Notes: generated by a model not told the origin, from the sequence alone. 64,000 bases of DNA from Micromonospora lupini (GCF_026342015.1 NZ_JAPENL010000002.1:253001-317000); one strand, 5' to 3'. Positions 33,409 to 43,192 are shown, counted from the stretch's first letter. Translations and numbers: made by a program.

Positions 33409-33460
33409 GGCGTCCTCCCCTCGACGGCACGCCCACGCGTGCCGACGAGAAGACTGTAAC

Positions 33461-33472
33461 GCGATACATCGC
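33461..33472. promoter_or_regulatory. palindrome GCGATACATCGC, candidate PadR operator
   Basis: Five-bp arms GCGAT/ATCGC around AC, 53 bp upstream of the DUF4097-padR operon. A further GCGA-type half-site lies at 33488-33492. Binding by the PadR protein is inference. Confidence 0.4.
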
Positions 33473-33511
33473 GACACACAAGACTGTCGCGAGTCGCCCC
33501 CTCCCGTCCGC

Positions 33512-34450
33512 TCAGGCCGCCAGGTCCAGGTCCCGGCCCTCGGTGGCCGACACCACGGGATCCGCCGTGGTCAGGGTGGGCACCGGCCGCAGCCGGGCCC
33601 GCGTCGCGGCACCCGTCGGAGGCACCAGGTGTACGGCCGACTCGGCGGCCCGGGCCAGCAACCGCCGGTCCGCGTCGCCTGCCGGATGAAGCGCGGCCGC
33701 GACAGTCACCGAGACCACCAGTTGCCGTGCCGCGACCACCCGGGCAACCGAGCGCAGCAGGGTGTCCGCGCCGAGGAAGGCGGCGGCCGTCGTGACCGCT
33801 CCGGTGGCCTCGCAGCGGTACCCGAGCCGCAGCGGCACGACCGGGCTGCCCGCGTCGATGGCGGCCTGGAACATCGCGGACCGGAACCCGCCCCCGGGGC
33901 GGCAGTCGGCCGCGCCGTCCCCGGCACACCAGGTCGTACCCTCGGGGAAGACCGCTACCGACCGGCCGGCGCGCAGCGTGTCGGCGAGCCGGCGCACGGT
34001 GGCCGGCAGCGCCCGCGGCCGGGACCGGTCCACGAAGACCGTGCCCGCCGCCGCCGCGAGCAGCCCGACCACCGGCCAGGAGCGGATCTCCCGTTTCGCC
34101 ACCATGCGGGTGGGCGCGACCGCCAGGACGGCGAGGATGTCCAGCCACGACACGTGGTTGGCGACAAGCAGCGCGCGCCGCCGGGGCAGCCGACCTCTGA
34201 TCACCAGCCGCACGCCGAACGCGCGCACGGTGCCACGGGCCCAGCCGCGAAGCACCGCCTGCCGCTCGCGTGCCGGCAGCACGGGCAGCAGCACCGCCAC
34301 GCCCACCCCGGCCAACAGCATCCCGCTCGCCGCGACCAACCGGAGCACCCGGCGGGCCACCGGCACCGTGGGCACCTCGCCGGCCGCCGGCAGGCAGTCG
34401 TCGTCGCAGCCCGAGAAGGGCCGCCAGAGGTCGTGCGCCCGGACGGTCAC
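33512..34450 (-). CDS. 1-acyl-glycerol-3-phosphate acyltransferase family, OlsA-like
   Basis: A 312-residue acyltransferase with an N-terminal membrane segment (about 36-58), N-H-V-S-W-L-D (H-x4-D catalytic pair), and F-P-E-G-T-T-W. GTG 34450 overlaps the stop of the preceding OlsB-like gene by 4 bp. That pairing is the reason to propose lyso-ornithine-lipid O-acylation (OlsA) rather than general phosphatidate synthesis; the sequence alone would not distinguish them. The C-terminal 80 residues are a variable extension. Confidence 0.8.
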   Translation of the reverse strand: MTVRAHDLWRPFSGCDDDCLPAAGEVPTVPVARRVLRLVAASGMLLAGVGVAVLLPVLPARERQAVLRGWARGTVRAFGVRLVIRGRLPRRRALLVANHVSWLDILAVLAVAPTRMVAKREIRSWPVVGLLAAAAGTVFVDRSRPRALPATVRRLADTLRAGRSVAVFPEGTTWCAGDGAADCRPGGGFRSAMFQAAIDAGSPVVPLRLGYRCEATGAVTTAAAFLGADTLLRSVARVVAARQLVVSVTVAAALHPAGDADRRLLARAAESAVHLVPPTGAATRARLRPVPTLTTADPVVSATEGRDLDLAA

Positions 34451-35229
34451 CGCTGGTCCCCGCCCAGGAAGTGCCGCAGGTAGCGCGGGTTCATCCGGTC
34501 CAGGGAGAAGAGCACGTAGAAGTCCGCACACCCGAAGTCCGGGTCGTACGACGGCTCACCGCAGATCCACGCGCCGAGCCGCAGGTAACCACGCAGCAGC
34601 GGGGGCACCGCCACGCGGTCGGCCGGATCGGTGGCGAAGGCCGGGGCAGCCGCGGCGGCGGCCGGCTCGGCGAACCACGGACGCAGCGGGCGCACCCGCA
34701 GCGGTGGCGGCGACAGGTGCCGGGCCTGGGCCTGGGCCCACACCCCGGCGACCGTCCGACCGCAGTCGTCGACGGGCACCGAGGCGCAGCCGCCGAGCCA
34801 GCGGGAGCCGCGCAGGTGCAGGTAGCGGGTGATCCCCGCCCACATCAGGTTGATCACCGCGCCCGAACGGTGGTCCGGGTGCACACAGGACCGGCCCGCC
34901 TCGACGAGGTCGTCGCGGAGCGGATCCAGGGCCCCGAGGTCGAACTCGTCCTCGGCGTACCGCCGGTCGGTGCGACCGGGCGGCAGCAGCCGGTACGTGC
35001 CGACGACCTGCCCGGTGCGGTCCTCGCGGACGATGAGGTGGTCGCAGTGGGCGTCGAAGGGGTCCACGTCCAGCCCGGCGCCGCCGGGGGCGAGGGTGGC
35101 GCCCAACTCGGTGGCGAACACCTCGTGACGCAGGCGTTGCGCGGCCGCGACCTGGGTGGGGTCGTCGGCGATCAGCAGGGTGTATCCGCTGGTCGTCAGG
35201 GGTGCGCCAGCGACATGCAGAACGGCCAT
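34447..35229 (-). CDS. OlsB-like N-acyltransferase (ornithine lipid synthesis), GNAT fold
   Basis: About 260 residues of the hemolysin-like/OlsB acyltransferase family. It has A-A-A-Q-R-L-R-H-E-V-F-A-T-E-L-G at the start, then D-x-F-D-x-H-C-D-H-L-I-V and V-V-G-T-Y-R-L-L-P, E-A-G-R-S-C-V-H-P-D-H-R-S-G, and P-P-L-L-R-G-Y-L-R-L-G-A. OlsB transfers a 3-hydroxyacyl group from acyl carrier protein to ornithine; the coupled OlsA-like gene would add the second chain. ATG 35229 is the likely start, though ATG 35259 is possible; neither has a clear ribosome site. Confidence 0.82.
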   Translation of the reverse strand: MAVLHVAGAPLTTSGYTLLIADDPTQVAAAQRLRHEVFATELGATLAPGGAGLDVDPFDAHCDHLIVREDRTGQVVGTYRLLPPGRTDRRYAEDEFDLGALDPLRDDLVEAGRSCVHPDHRSGAVINLMWAGITRYLHLRGSRWLGGCASVPVDDCGRTVAGVWAQAQARHLSPPPLRVRPLRPWFAEPAAAAAAPAFATDPADRVAVPPLLRGYLRLGAWICGEPSYDPDFGCADFYVLFSLDRMNPRYLRHFLGGDQR

Positions 35230-35380
35230 GGGAACTGTGTAGGTGCCCCGGGTTGCCATCGGTGGGCACCACTGGTGTCGACCGGATGAACGCCGACCGG
35301 CGGATCCCTCCCACCGCGGCCGTGCGAGGCTGCCCGACGGGCCGGCGACGGCGCCGCCCCACGCCCCACGGAGGTCGCCC

Positions 35381-36025
35381 ATGCGCATCGAGTCCCGCTA
35401 CAACGGGCCCACCGGCTCCGGCAACGGCGGCTGGAGCGCCGGCCTCTTCGCCGCCGAGGCGGGACCGGGACCGGTGGAGGTGACGCTGCGTCGGCCACCG
35501 CCGCTGGAGACGACGCTGAGCCTTGTCGACGGTGAGGTGCGGGACCCGGCCGGCGAACTGGTGGCCGAGGTACGCCCCGCCAGCGCCCTGGACGCCGTCG
35601 TGCCCCCGGTCGACCGGGAGACGGCAGTGGAGGCGTCGACGCGCTACCCCGGTTTCGTCGAGCACCCGTACCCCGGGTGTTTCGTCTGCGGTCCGACCCG
35701 GACCGACGGGTTGCGGATCTTCCCGGGCCGGCTGCCGGACGGTCGGACCGCAGCGCCGTTTCGCGCGCCCGAGCAGGTGAGCGACGCCACGATCTGGGCC
35801 GCGCTGGACTGCCCCGGCGGCTGGACGGTGCTCGCGCCGGGCCGCCCGTACCTGCTCGGCCGGATCGCCGCGGTGGTCACCGCCCGGCCGGCGCCCGGCG
35901 ACGAGTGCGTGGTGACCGGCGCGCTGATCGGCGTCGACGGCCGTAAGGCGCTCGTGCACACAAGCCTGTACGGCCCCGGCGGCGCGCTGCTCGGCGCGGC
36001 CCGGGCCACCTGGATCGCCAGCTGA
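35381..36025 (+). CDS. hotdog-fold-like protein, thioesterase-like
   Basis: A 214-residue protein starting at ATG 35381 after GGAGG. The C-terminal half contains P-G-C-F-V-C-G-P and D-G-L-R-I-F-P-G, then W-A-A-L-D-C-P-G-G-W and a strand-rich R-P-x-P-G-D-E-C-V-V segment, features of actinobacterial proteins annotated as hotdog or thioesterase-like. No acid catalytic motif can be assigned with confidence. It is transcribed away from the ornithine-lipid operon. Confidence 0.6.
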   Translation: MRIESRYNGPTGSGNGGWSAGLFAAEAGPGPVEVTLRRPPPLETTLSLVDGEVRDPAGELVAEVRPASALDAVVPPVDRETAVEASTRYPGFVEHPYPGCFVCGPTRTDGLRIFPGRLPDGRTAAPFRAPEQVSDATIWAALDCPGGWTVLAPGRPYLLGRIAAVVTARPAPGDECVVTGALIGVDGRKALVHTSLYGPGGALLGAARATWIAS

Positions 36026-36166
36026 GGCCCGCCGTCTCGTCCGCAGGGAGGAGACGCCTCCACCCCGAGGGGGACCACGCCGTACGGACCGGGCCTGATT
36101 GACCTTGTTGCTCGGTACCGTCACGCTGTGCCACGGCGTACCTCGACGCCACACGGGAGGAGAATG

Positions 36167-37102
36167 ATGACTGACGGGCAGCGAAGCCCCACCAGCGACG
36201 GTCAGATCGTGGTGTCCGGTCTGACGAAGCAGTACAAGAACGTGCGGGCGGTGAACAACCTGTCCTTCACCGTGGCACCGGGGCGGGTGACAGGCTTCCT
36301 CGGCCCGAACGGCGCCGGTAAGACCACCACGCTGCGCATGCTGCTGAACCTGGTCACGCCGACCGGAGGCACGGCCACCATCAGCGGCCACCGCTACGCC
36401 GACCTCGCCGACCCACTGCGGCACGTCGGCGCGATCCTGGAGGCGTCCAGCGCGCACAAGGGCCGCACAGGCGTCAACCACCTGCGGGTGATCTGCGCGG
36501 CGGCCGGTCTGCCCCGGTCGCGGGCCGACGAGGCGCTGGAGCTGGTCGGGTTGACCCCGGCGGCGAAGCGCAAGTTCAAGGGCTACTCGCTTGGCATGAA
36601 GCAGCGGCTCGGTATCGCCGCCGCGATGCTCGGTGACCCCCGGGTGCTGATCCTCGACGAGCCGGCCAACGGGCTGGACCCGGAGGGCATCCGGTGGATG
36701 CGCGGGTTCCTCAAGAACCTCGCCCACGAGGGTCGTACGGTGCTGGTCTCCAGCCACCTGCTGTCGGAGATGCAGCTGCTCGCCGACGACGTGGTGATCA
36801 TCGCGGCCGGGCAGCTCGTCCGGCAGGGTCCGGTCGAGCAGGTGCTCGGTTCGATGGCGCAGGGCGCGCGGGTGCGGGTCCGTACCCCGCAGGCCGAGGC
36901 GCTGACCACCGCGCTGAAGGCGCAGTCGGCCACCGTCGACACCGACGAGCACGGCGTGCTGCTGGTCGCCGGGGTGGACGCCCCGACGATCGGCCGGGCC
37001 GCCCTGGCCGCGGGCGTGGAGCTGCACGAACTGACCACCGAACGGCCCGACCTGGAACGGGTCTTCCTGGAGCTGACGGCCGGAAAGGCGGGCATCCGAT
37101 GA
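36167..37102 (+). CDS. ABC transporter ATP-binding protein (BcrA/DrrA type)
   Basis: A 311-residue nucleotide-binding subunit. Walker A G-P-N-G-A-G-K-T-T-T, the Q-loop, signature Y-S-L-G-M-K-Q-R-L, Walker B V-L-I-L-D-E-P and the H-switch S-S-H-L-L are present; the C-terminal 90 residues follow the drug-exporter pattern. ATG 36167 has GGGAGG 6 nt upstream; ATG 36164 is one codon earlier. Its stop overlaps the permease ATG. With only one permease gene the exporter is probably a homodimer of that subunit. Confidence 0.92.
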   Translation: MTDGQRSPTSDGQIVVSGLTKQYKNVRAVNNLSFTVAPGRVTGFLGPNGAGKTTTLRMLLNLVTPTGGTATISGHRYADLADPLRHVGAILEASSAHKGRTGVNHLRVICAAAGLPRSRADEALELVGLTPAAKRKFKGYSLGMKQRLGIAAAMLGDPRVLILDEPANGLDPEGIRWMRGFLKNLAHEGRTVLVSSHLLSEMQLLADDVVIIAAGQLVRQGPVEQVLGSMAQGARVRVRTPQAEALTTALKAQSATVDTDEHGVLLVAGVDAPTIGRAALAAGVELHELTTERPDLERVFLELTAGKAGIR

Positions 37103-37920
37103 ACCTGGTCCGATCCGAGCTACTCAAGATCCGTACCACGAACACCTGGTGGATCTTCGCGCTGATCAGCCTGCCGCTGTGGGCGCTCACACTGCTCATC
37201 AACTGGCTGCAGGCCGACGCCCTGACCAGCACCAGCCCCGCCGACGTGGGCGACCAGGCGGCCCAGTTCGAGGCCGCGGCCACTCCGGACGCGCTCTCGT
37301 CGAACCTCTTCACCACCGGGCAGTTCTTCGGCCTGCTGATCATCATGCTGCTCGGCATCATCGTGGTGACAAGCGAGTTCTTCCACCAGACGGTCACCAC
37401 CACGTTCCTGACCAACCCGCACCGCACCGCCGTGATGATCGCCAAGCTGGTCGCGGCGGGTGTGCTGGCGCTGCTGTTCTGGCTGGTCACCACCGTGTTC
37501 AACCTGATCGCCGGCTCGGCGGTGCTGAGCGCCGTCGGGGTGGACTCCCAGTTGGGCAACGACGCCGCCTGGCGGGCCATCGGGTTGAACCTGCTCGCGT
37601 ACCTGCTGTGGGCGGTGTTCGGCGTCGGCATCGGCGTGCTGATCCGCAGCCAGATCGGCGCCACCGTGACAGGCATCCTGCTCTACCTGGGCGGCTCGAT
37701 CGGTGCCATCTTCGTGATCGCCATCCTGGCCGACAGGTGGGGCGACTGGATCAACAACCTGCAACTGCTGGTGCCGTCGCTCGCCTCGTCGCTGATGGTC
37801 ACCGGGACCGACATCCCCGGTAACCCGCCGCGCTGGGCGGGTGCCGCCGTGCTCATCGGGTACGCGGTGGTCACCGGCCTCGTCGGCAGCCTGCTGCTGC
37901 GCCGGCGCGACATCTCCTGA
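37099..37920 (+). CDS. ABC-2 type transporter permease
   Basis: A 273-residue membrane protein with about six hydrophobic segments and the ABC-2 fold: an N-terminal S-E-L-L-K-I-R-T-T segment, a polar extracytoplasmic loop after TM1, and a conserved cytoplasmic E-F-F-H-Q-T-V-T-T-T-F-L motif thought to contact the ATPase. The ATG overlaps the upstream stop (ATGA). Substrate unknown; bacitracin- or daunorubicin-type exporters have this layout. A strong hairpin follows. Confidence 0.88.
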   Translation: MNLVRSELLKIRTTNTWWIFALISLPLWALTLLINWLQADALTSTSPADVGDQAAQFEAAATPDALSSNLFTTGQFFGLLIIMLLGIIVVTSEFFHQTVTTTFLTNPHRTAVMIAKLVAAGVLALLFWLVTTVFNLIAGSAVLSAVGVDSQLGNDAAWRAIGLNLLAYLLWAVFGVGIGVLIRSQIGATVTGILLYLGGSIGAIFVIAILADRWGDWINNLQLLVPSLASSLMVTGTDIPGNPPRWAGAAVLIGYAVVTGLVGSLLLRRRDIS

Positions 37921-37930
37921 TCGACTGGGT

Positions 37931-37964
37931 TCCGGGGTGGCGGCGGCACGGCCGCCACCCCGGA
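37931..37964. terminator. hairpin after ABC permease
   Basis: A perfect 14-bp stem (37931-37944 with 37951-37964) between convergent genes. Confidence 0.85.
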
Positions 37965-37971
37965 TCACCAG

Positions 37972-38379
37972 TCACCCGCCCGGGCAGCCCCGGCCACCGC
38001 TGATCGGTACGCAGTGCGTGACGGGCGGGTCGGACTCCTGGTCGGCGGGGACGTGCCCGGTCAACCCGGTGGTGGTCATGCTGGCGACAAGCGCCACCGC
38101 CACGTAGAGCAGCACCATCCCGCCGAGCGCCCCGCCGAAGTGCCGCCGCCAGACCGCCTCCCCGGCCAGTACGGCGAGCAGCAGGCCGAGCGCCGGGAGC
38201 ACCGCGTTGAGCAGGAGCCCGGTCGTCAGCACGGCGTCCGTGGTCGCGCCGAACGCCTGCGCGTCGTCGGCGCTCGGCGTGTACGGCCTGGACACGCGCC
38301 GGATCAGGCCCACCAGCAGCAGGAACGGCACCCCGTAGAGCCAGGCGAAGAAGAGCCCGCCGAGGCCGGCCCGCTTCAC
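37972..38379 (-). CDS. small membrane protein, unknown
   Basis: A 135-residue protein starting at GTG 38379 inside the stop of the upstream gene. Three hydrophobic segments (about 6-22, 45-70 and 80-105) are joined by short polar loops, and a polar C-terminus carries two cysteines (T-H-C-V-P and R-G-C-P-G-G). I do not recognise the family. Its tight coupling to the 38376 gene suggests the two form one membrane complex. Confidence 0.6.
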   Translation of the reverse strand: MKRAGLGGLFFAWLYGVPFLLLVGLIRRVSRPYTPSADDAQAFGATTDAVLTTGLLLNAVLPALGLLLAVLAGEAVWRRHFGGALGGMVLLYVAVALVASMTTTGLTGHVPADQESDPPVTHCVPISGGRGCPGG

Positions 38380-38714
38380 GAGCGACCCAGGTACACGGCG
38401 GCGCAGACCCCGACGCTGAGCGCCGCCGAGGTGGTGCCGGCGAGCACCGCCGAGGGGATGACGCGGACGACGAGCGCGGCCACCAGCGCCGTCACTCCCA
38501 GCAGGCCGAGGAGCACAGGCGTGCCCCACACCAGCCCCACGAACACCAGCGACTCGCCCGGCGACAGGCAACTGAACCAGGCCGCGCAGTCGTTCCGCGG
38601 CGCGCTCGGCACACTCGTCGTGCCCACCGCCAGGGCCGCTATCGCGGTCCCGTACCAACCGGACGCCACCGCCATGCTCCGGCCGTAGCGCCCCCGTACC
38701 CCGTGCTGATCCAT
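38376..38714 (-). CDS. small membrane protein, unknown, coupled to 37972 gene
   Basis: A 112-residue protein from ATG 38714. A hydrophobic segment near 18-32 is followed by a loop with C-A-A-W-F-S-C-L-S-P-G-E-S, whose two cysteines may form an extracytoplasmic disulfide. Two more hydrophobic segments lie at about 55-78 and 82-105. No known domain. The stop overlaps the GTG of the next gene. Confidence 0.6.
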   Translation of the reverse strand: MDQHGVRGRYGRSMAVASGWYGTAIAALAVGTTSVPSAPRNDCAAWFSCLSPGESLVFVGLVWGTPVLLGLLGVTALVAALVVRVIPSAVLAGTTSAALSVGVCAAVYLGRS

Positions 38715-38894
38715 GCGCCCGATCCTGGCGAACGGCCACCGCCCGGACAACGGTAGGGATACTCAGTTCCGACGTACCAGCCGGTGACGTGCCGCGCAGG
38801 GGTTGCTGAACTTCTGGCATCTTCTGTGAAACCGGCCACCCGGCCGAGGCGGAAATGCCTGCGGGATCCGTACGGCGTAGCCTGGGAGTCGTCC

Positions 38895-38927
38895 TGTCCG
38901 TAGTCCATCAACTGGACGCGACGGACA
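38895..38927. promoter_or_regulatory. inverted repeat upstream of kgd
   Basis: TGTCCGT (38895-38901) pairs with ACGGACA (38921-38927) and GTCCA (38903-38907) with TGGAC (38913-38917), an imperfect stem 45 bp before the kgd start. It could be an operator or a 5'-leader hairpin. Confidence 0.35.
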
Positions 38928-38971
38928 CCGCGTGACAAACAGAACCCGCGTGAAAGAGGCGATTACCGGCC

Positions 38972-41900
38972 GTGTCGACCCAGCAGACTTCGCAGGAGAA
39001 CCCACTGGCGGGTTTCGGCCCGAACGAGTGGATCGTCGAGGAGATGTACCAGCGCTACCTCGCCGACCCAACGAGCGTCGATTCGGCCTGGCACGACTTC
39101 TTCGCCGACTACCGGCCGGCGCCCGGCGCCGGCACACCGCGCGGGGCGGAGACGTCGGGCAAGCCCGCCGCCGCGCCCGAGCCGGACGGCCAGCCCGAGC
39201 CGGCGGCCACGGTCAGCCAGCCGAGCGCCCCGGCGAAGCCGAGCGCCGCCAGCAAGCCGGCCGCCGCGCCGTCGACGCCGGCCAAGGCCGCGCCCGCGAA
39301 GGCCACCCCGGAGAAGGCCGCACCGGCCAAGCCGGCCGCGAAGGCCGCCGCGCCGACCGCCGACGGCCCGCAGACCACCCCGCTGCGGGGTGTCGCCGCG
39401 AAGATCGTGCAGAACATGGACGCCTCGCTGAGCGTGCCCACCGCGACGAGCGTCCGCGCGGTCCCGGCGAAGCTGCTCGTCGACAACCGCATCGTGATCA
39501 ACAACCACCTCGCCCGGGGGCGCGGCGGTAAGGTCAGCTTCACCCACCTGGTCGGCTACGCGATGGTCCGGGCGCTCGTGGCGCACCCGGAGATGAACAA
39601 CTCCTTCGCCGAGGCCAACGGCAAGCCGGCAGTGGTCCGCCCGGCGCACGTCAACCTGGGCATCGCCATCGACCTGGCCAAGCCGGACGGCAGCCGCAAC
39701 CTGGTGGTCCCCTCCATCAAGGGCTGCGAGCAGATGGACTTCCGGCAGTTCTGGCAGGCGTACGAGGACGTGGTCCGGCGGGCGCGGCGCAACGAGCTGA
39801 CCATGGAGGACTACTCGGGCACCACGATCTCGCTCACCAACCCGGGCGGCATCGGCACTGTGCACTCCATGCCGCGGCTCATGCAGGGGCAGAGCGCGAT
39901 CATCGGCGTCGGCGCGATGGAGTACCCGGCGCCCTACCAGGGCATGTCCGAGGCCACCCTCGCCGAGCTGGCGGTCAGCAAGATCATCACGCTGACCAGC
40001 ACGTACGACCACCGGATCATCCAGGGCGCGCAGTCCGGTGAGTTCCTCAAGGTCATGCACGAGCTGATCCTGGGCGAGCACAACTTCTACGACCAGATCT
40101 TCACCTCGCTGCGCATCCCGTACGAGCCGGTGCGCTGGGTGCGCGACGTGGCGGTCAACTCCGAGGGTCAGATCAACAAGACCGCCCGGGTGCACGAGCT
40201 GATCCACGCGTACCGCGTGCGCGGTCACCTGATGGCCGACACCGACCCGCTGGAATTCACCATCCGCAAGCACCCGGACCTGGACGTCCTGCAGCACGGG
40301 CTGACCCTGTGGGACCTGGACCGCGAGTTCCCGGTGAACGGCTTCGCCGGCCGCCAGCGAATGAAGCTGCGCTCGATCCTCGGTGTGCTGCGCGACTCGT
40401 ACTGCCGGCGCGTCGGCATCGAGTACATGCACATCCAGGACCCGGAGGAGCGGCGCTGGATCCAGGAGCGGATCGAGCGCAAGTACGAGAAGCCGGCCGC
40501 CGACGAGCAGAAGCACGTGCTCAACCGGCTCAACGCCGCCGAGGCGTTCGAGACCTTCCTGCAGACCAAGTACGTCGGCCAGAAGCGCTTCTCGCTGGAG
40601 GGTGGCGAGTCGCTGATCCCGCTGCTGGGCGAGGTGCTGGAGTCGTCCGCCGAGAGCGGGCTGGACGAGGTCGTCATCGGCATGGCCCACCGGGGCCGGC
40701 TCAACGTGCTGGCCAACATCGTCGGCAAGCCGTACGAGAAGATCTTCTCGGAGTTCGAGGGTCACCTCGACCCGCGCTCGACGCAGGGCTCCGGCGACGT
40801 GAAGTACCACCTGGGTCAGAACGGCAAGTTCACCACCCCGGACGGCGAGCACGTCGTCAAGGTGTCGCTGGTGGCGAACCCGTCGCACCTGGAGGCCGTC
40901 GACCCCGTGCTGGAGGGCATCGTCCGGGCCAAGCAGGACCGGATCGACCTCAAGCTGGAGGGCTACACCGTGCTGCCGCTTGCGGTGCACGGTGACGCGG
41001 CGTTCGCCGGGCAGGGTGTGGTCGCCGAGACGCTCAACCTGTCGCAGTTGCGCGGCTACCGCACCGGCGGCACCGTGCACGTGGTGGTCAACAACCAGGT
41101 CGGCTTCACCACCGCACCGGAGTACAGCCGGTCCAGCCTCTACAGCACCGACGTGGCCCGGATGATCCAGGCGCCGATCTTCCACGTGAACGGCGACGAC
41201 CCGGAGGCCGTGGTCCGGGTGGCCCGGCTGGCTTTCGAATACCGGCAGGCGTTCAACAAGGACGTCGTGATCGACATGGTCTGCTACCGCCGGCGCGGCC
41301 ACAACGAGGGCGACGACCCGTCGATGTCCAACCCCCAGATGTACAAGATCATTGACTCGAAGCGTTCGGTGCGCAAGCTCTACACCGAGGAGCTGATCGG
41401 TCGCGGCGACATCACCGTGGAGGACGCGGAGGAGCTGCTGCGCGACTACCAGGCGCAGTTGGAGAAGGTCTTCAAGGCCACCCGGGACGCCGCCGCCGCG
41501 CCGCGTCAGCTCAACCGCCCCCGCCGCGAGGAGGAGCCGGAGCCTGCGGTCGACACCGCCACCGACGCCGCAGTCGTGAAGGCGATCGGCGAGGCGCACG
41601 TCAACCTGCCGGAGGGCTTCACCCCGCACAAGCGGATCCAGCAGCTGCTCGACCGGCGGGCCAAGATGTCCGTCGAGGGCACCATCGACTGGGGCTTCGG
41701 CGAGATCATCGCGTTCGGGGCACTGCTGCACGACGGGGTCACCGTCCGGCTCGCCGGGCAGGACTCGCGGCGCGGCACCTTCGTCCAGCGGCACGCGTCG
41801 GTGGTCGACTCCCGCACCGGCGACGACTACCTGCCGCTGAAGTCGCTCACCGGCGACGGCGAGCGCTCCCGGTTCTTCGTGCACGACTCGCTGCTCAGCG

Positions 41901-42718
41901 AGTACGCGGCGATGGGCTTCGAGTACGGCTACTCGGTGGAGAACGTCAACGCGCTCGTCGCCTGGGAGGCCCAGTTCGGGGACTTCGTCAACGGCGCCCA
42001 GTCGGTGATCGACGAGTTCATCTCCTCCGGCGAGGTGAAGTGGGGTCAGCGCTCCGCGGTGACCCTGCTGCTCCCGCACGGCCACGAGGGCCAGGGCCCG
42101 GACCACACCTCCGGTCGCCCGGAGCGGTTCCTGCAGATGTGCGCCGAGGACAACATGCGGGTGTCCATCCCGACGACCCCGGCGAACTACTTCCACCTGC
42201 TGCGCCGCCAGGCCCTGTCGCCCAAGCGCAAGCCGCTCGTGGTGTTCACGCCGAAGTCGCTGCTGCGGCACAAGCTCTGCGTCTCCTCGGTGGAGGACTT
42301 CACCACCGGCACCTTCCAGCCGGTGCTGCGCGACACGGCGGCCCCGGCACCGGAGTCGGTGAAGCGGGTGCTGCTCTGCTCCGGCAAGGTCTACTACGAC
42401 CTGTTCCAGGCCCGGCAGGAGCGCGGCATCACCGACACCGCGATCATCCGGATCGAGCAGCTGTACCCGCTGCCGGTGGAGGAGATCCGGGCAGCCCTCG
42501 CGCAGTACCCGAACGCTGAGGACTTCGCCTGGGTGCAGGAGGAGCCGGCCAACCAGGGCGCCTGGTCGTTCGTCGCGCTCAACCTGCTGGAGCACCTCAC
42601 CGACGTCCGGCTGCGGCGGATCTCCCGCCCGGCCGCGGCGGCCCCGGCGGTCGGCTCGGCAAAGACCCACGAGGTCGAGCAGACCGCGCTGATCGAGGCG
42701 GCACTCCCCCGCCCGTGA
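38972..42718 (+). CDS. kgd: multifunctional 2-oxoglutarate decarboxylase/dehydrogenase E1-E2
   Basis: A 1248-residue TCA-cycle enzyme of the actinobacterial Kgd/SucA type. It has an N-terminal E1-recruiting helix ([12 protein letters not shown]), an Ala/Pro/Lys-rich linker (about 50-130), an E2-like acyltransferase core with the D-H-R-I-I-Q-G-A motif (about 345), and the thiamin-diphosphate E1 module ([25 protein letters not shown]). It makes succinyl-CoA or succinate semialdehyde from 2-oxoglutarate. In mycobacteria the GarA FHA protein inhibits it. The GTG start has GAGG about 12 nt upstream. Confidence 0.95.
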   Translation: MSTQQTSQENPLAGFGPNEWIVEEMYQRYLADPTSVDSAWHDFFADYRPAPGAGTPRGAETSGKPAAAPEPDGQPEPAATVSQPSAPAKPSAASKPAAAPSTPAKAAPAKATPEKAAPAKPAAKAAAPTADGPQTTPLRGVAAKIVQNMDASLSVPTATSVRAVPAKLLVDNRIVINNHLARGRGGKVSFTHLVGYAMVRALVAHPEMNNSFAEANGKPAVVRPAHVNLGIAIDLAKPDGSRNLVVPSIKGCEQMDFRQFWQAYEDVVRRARRNELTMEDYSGTTISLTNPGGIGTVHSMPRLMQGQSAIIGVGAMEYPAPYQGMSEATLAELAVSKIITLTSTYDHRIIQGAQSGEFLKVMHELILGEHNFYDQIFTSLRIPYEPVRWVRDVAVNSEGQINKTARVHELIHAYRVRGHLMADTDPLEFTIRKHPDLDVLQHGLTLWDLDREFPVNGFAGRQRMKLRSILGVLRDSYCRRVGIEYMHIQDPEERRWIQERIERKYEKPAADEQKHVLNRLNAAEAFETFLQTKYVGQKRFSLEGGESLIPLLGEVLESSAESGLDEVVIGMAHRGRLNVLANIVGKPYEKIFSEFEGHLDPRSTQGSGDVKYHLGQNGKFTTPDGEHVVKVSLVANPSHLEAVDPVLEGIVRAKQDRIDLKLEGYTVLPLAVHGDAAFAGQGVVAETLNLSQLRGYRTGGTVHVVVNNQVGFTTAPEYSRSSLYSTDVARMIQAPIFHVNGDDPEAVVRVARLAFEYRQAFNKDVVIDMVCYRRRGHNEGDDPSMSNPQMYKIIDSKRSVRKLYTEELIGRGDITVEDAEELLRDYQAQLEKVFKATRDAAAAPRQLNRPRREEEPEPAVDTATDAAVVKAIGEAHVNLPEGFTPHKRIQQLLDRRAKMSVEGTIDWGFGEIIAFGALLHDGVTVRLAGQDSRRGTFVQRHASVVDSRTGDDYLPLKSLTGDGERSRFFVHDSLLSEYAAMGFEYGYSVENVNALVAWEAQFGDFVNGAQSVIDEFISSGEVKWGQRSAVTLLLPHGHEGQGPDHTSGRPERFLQMCAEDNMRVSIPTTPANYFHLLRRQALSPKRKPLVVFTPKSLLRHKLCVSSVEDFTTGTFQPVLRDTAAPAPESVKRVLLCSGKVYYDLFQARQERGITDTAIIRIEQLYPLPVEEIRAALAQYPNAEDFAWVQEEPANQGAWSFVALNLLEHLTDVRLRRISRPAAAAPAVGSAKTHEVEQTALIEAALPRP

Positions 42719-42733
42719 CCTGACCGCGCCACA

Positions 42734-42776
42734 CGAGCCGGGGCAGGGCCGTCGACCACGGTCCTGCCCCGGCTCG
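42734..42776 (+). terminator. hairpin after kgd
   Basis: A perfect 14-bp stem (42734-42747 with 42763-42776) 15 bp beyond the stop, with a smaller CCGT/ACGG pairing in the loop. Confidence 0.85.
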
Positions 42777-42848
42777 CGTCGGTCCGTCCGAACCACCGAA
42801 CCACCGACCCGCCCGGCCAACGCCGGGCCGAGCACGAGGACGTACGCC

Positions 42849-43034
42849 GTGTACTTCACCGACCGTGGCATCGAGGAACTTGTCGAACGCCGGGGCGACG
42901 AGCAGGTGACCCTGGAGTGGCTGGGTGAGCGCCTGCGCGACTTCGTCGACCTCAACCCCGACTTCGAAACCCCCATCGAGCGCCTGGCCACCTACCTGGC
43001 CCGCCTGGACGACCCCGACGACGAAGACGCCTAA
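42849..43034 (+). CDS. DUF6104-like small protein
   Basis: A 61-residue acidic protein (M-Y-F-T-D-R-G-I-E-E-L-V-E-R-R at the start, F-V-D-L-N-P-D-F-E in the middle, D-D-P-D-D-E-D-A at the end). It matches the short conserved actinobacterial DUF6104 family commonly found just after kgd. The function is unknown. It begins with GTG after a GAGGA site. Confidence 0.8.
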   Translation: MYFTDRGIEELVERRGDEQVTLEWLGERLRDFVDLNPDFETPIERLATYLARLDDPDDEDA

Positions 43035-43053
43035 CAGCCCCCACCCCGTCGAA

Positions 43054-43114
43054 GTTGATCATAAAGTTGGCCGCGCGTGTCGTCGGCGTGTCGAGCTACA
43101 ACCTCATGATCAAC
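43054..43114. repeat. imperfect palindrome with GTTGATCAT ends
   Basis: GTTGATCAT (43054-43062) pairs with ATGATCAAC (43106-43114), and GTTG (43066-43069) with CAAC (43099-43102). It lies between two plus-strand genes and resembles the palindrome core at 5489-5518. Confidence 0.6.
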
Positions 43115-43180
43115 CGGCAGGGCGGGGTGCGGACGGTGGGGAGGGGGCGGAGGGCCCGGGTTTTGGGGATCGCGATCTTC

Positions 43181-43186
43181 TAGGGT
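43181..43186 (+). promoter_or_regulatory. -10-like TAGGGT, 6 nt before GTG 43193
   Basis: TAGGGT followed by 6 nt and the pta start codon, with no ribosome site; supports a leaderless pta-ackA mRNA. Confidence 0.55.
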
Positions 43187-43192
43187 TGGCGT

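Noticed and set aside
38963..42991. A 1342-codon open frame antisense to kgd
   Set aside because: The plus strand encodes an unmistakable Kgd; the antisense product is compositionally biased and shows no recognisable domain.
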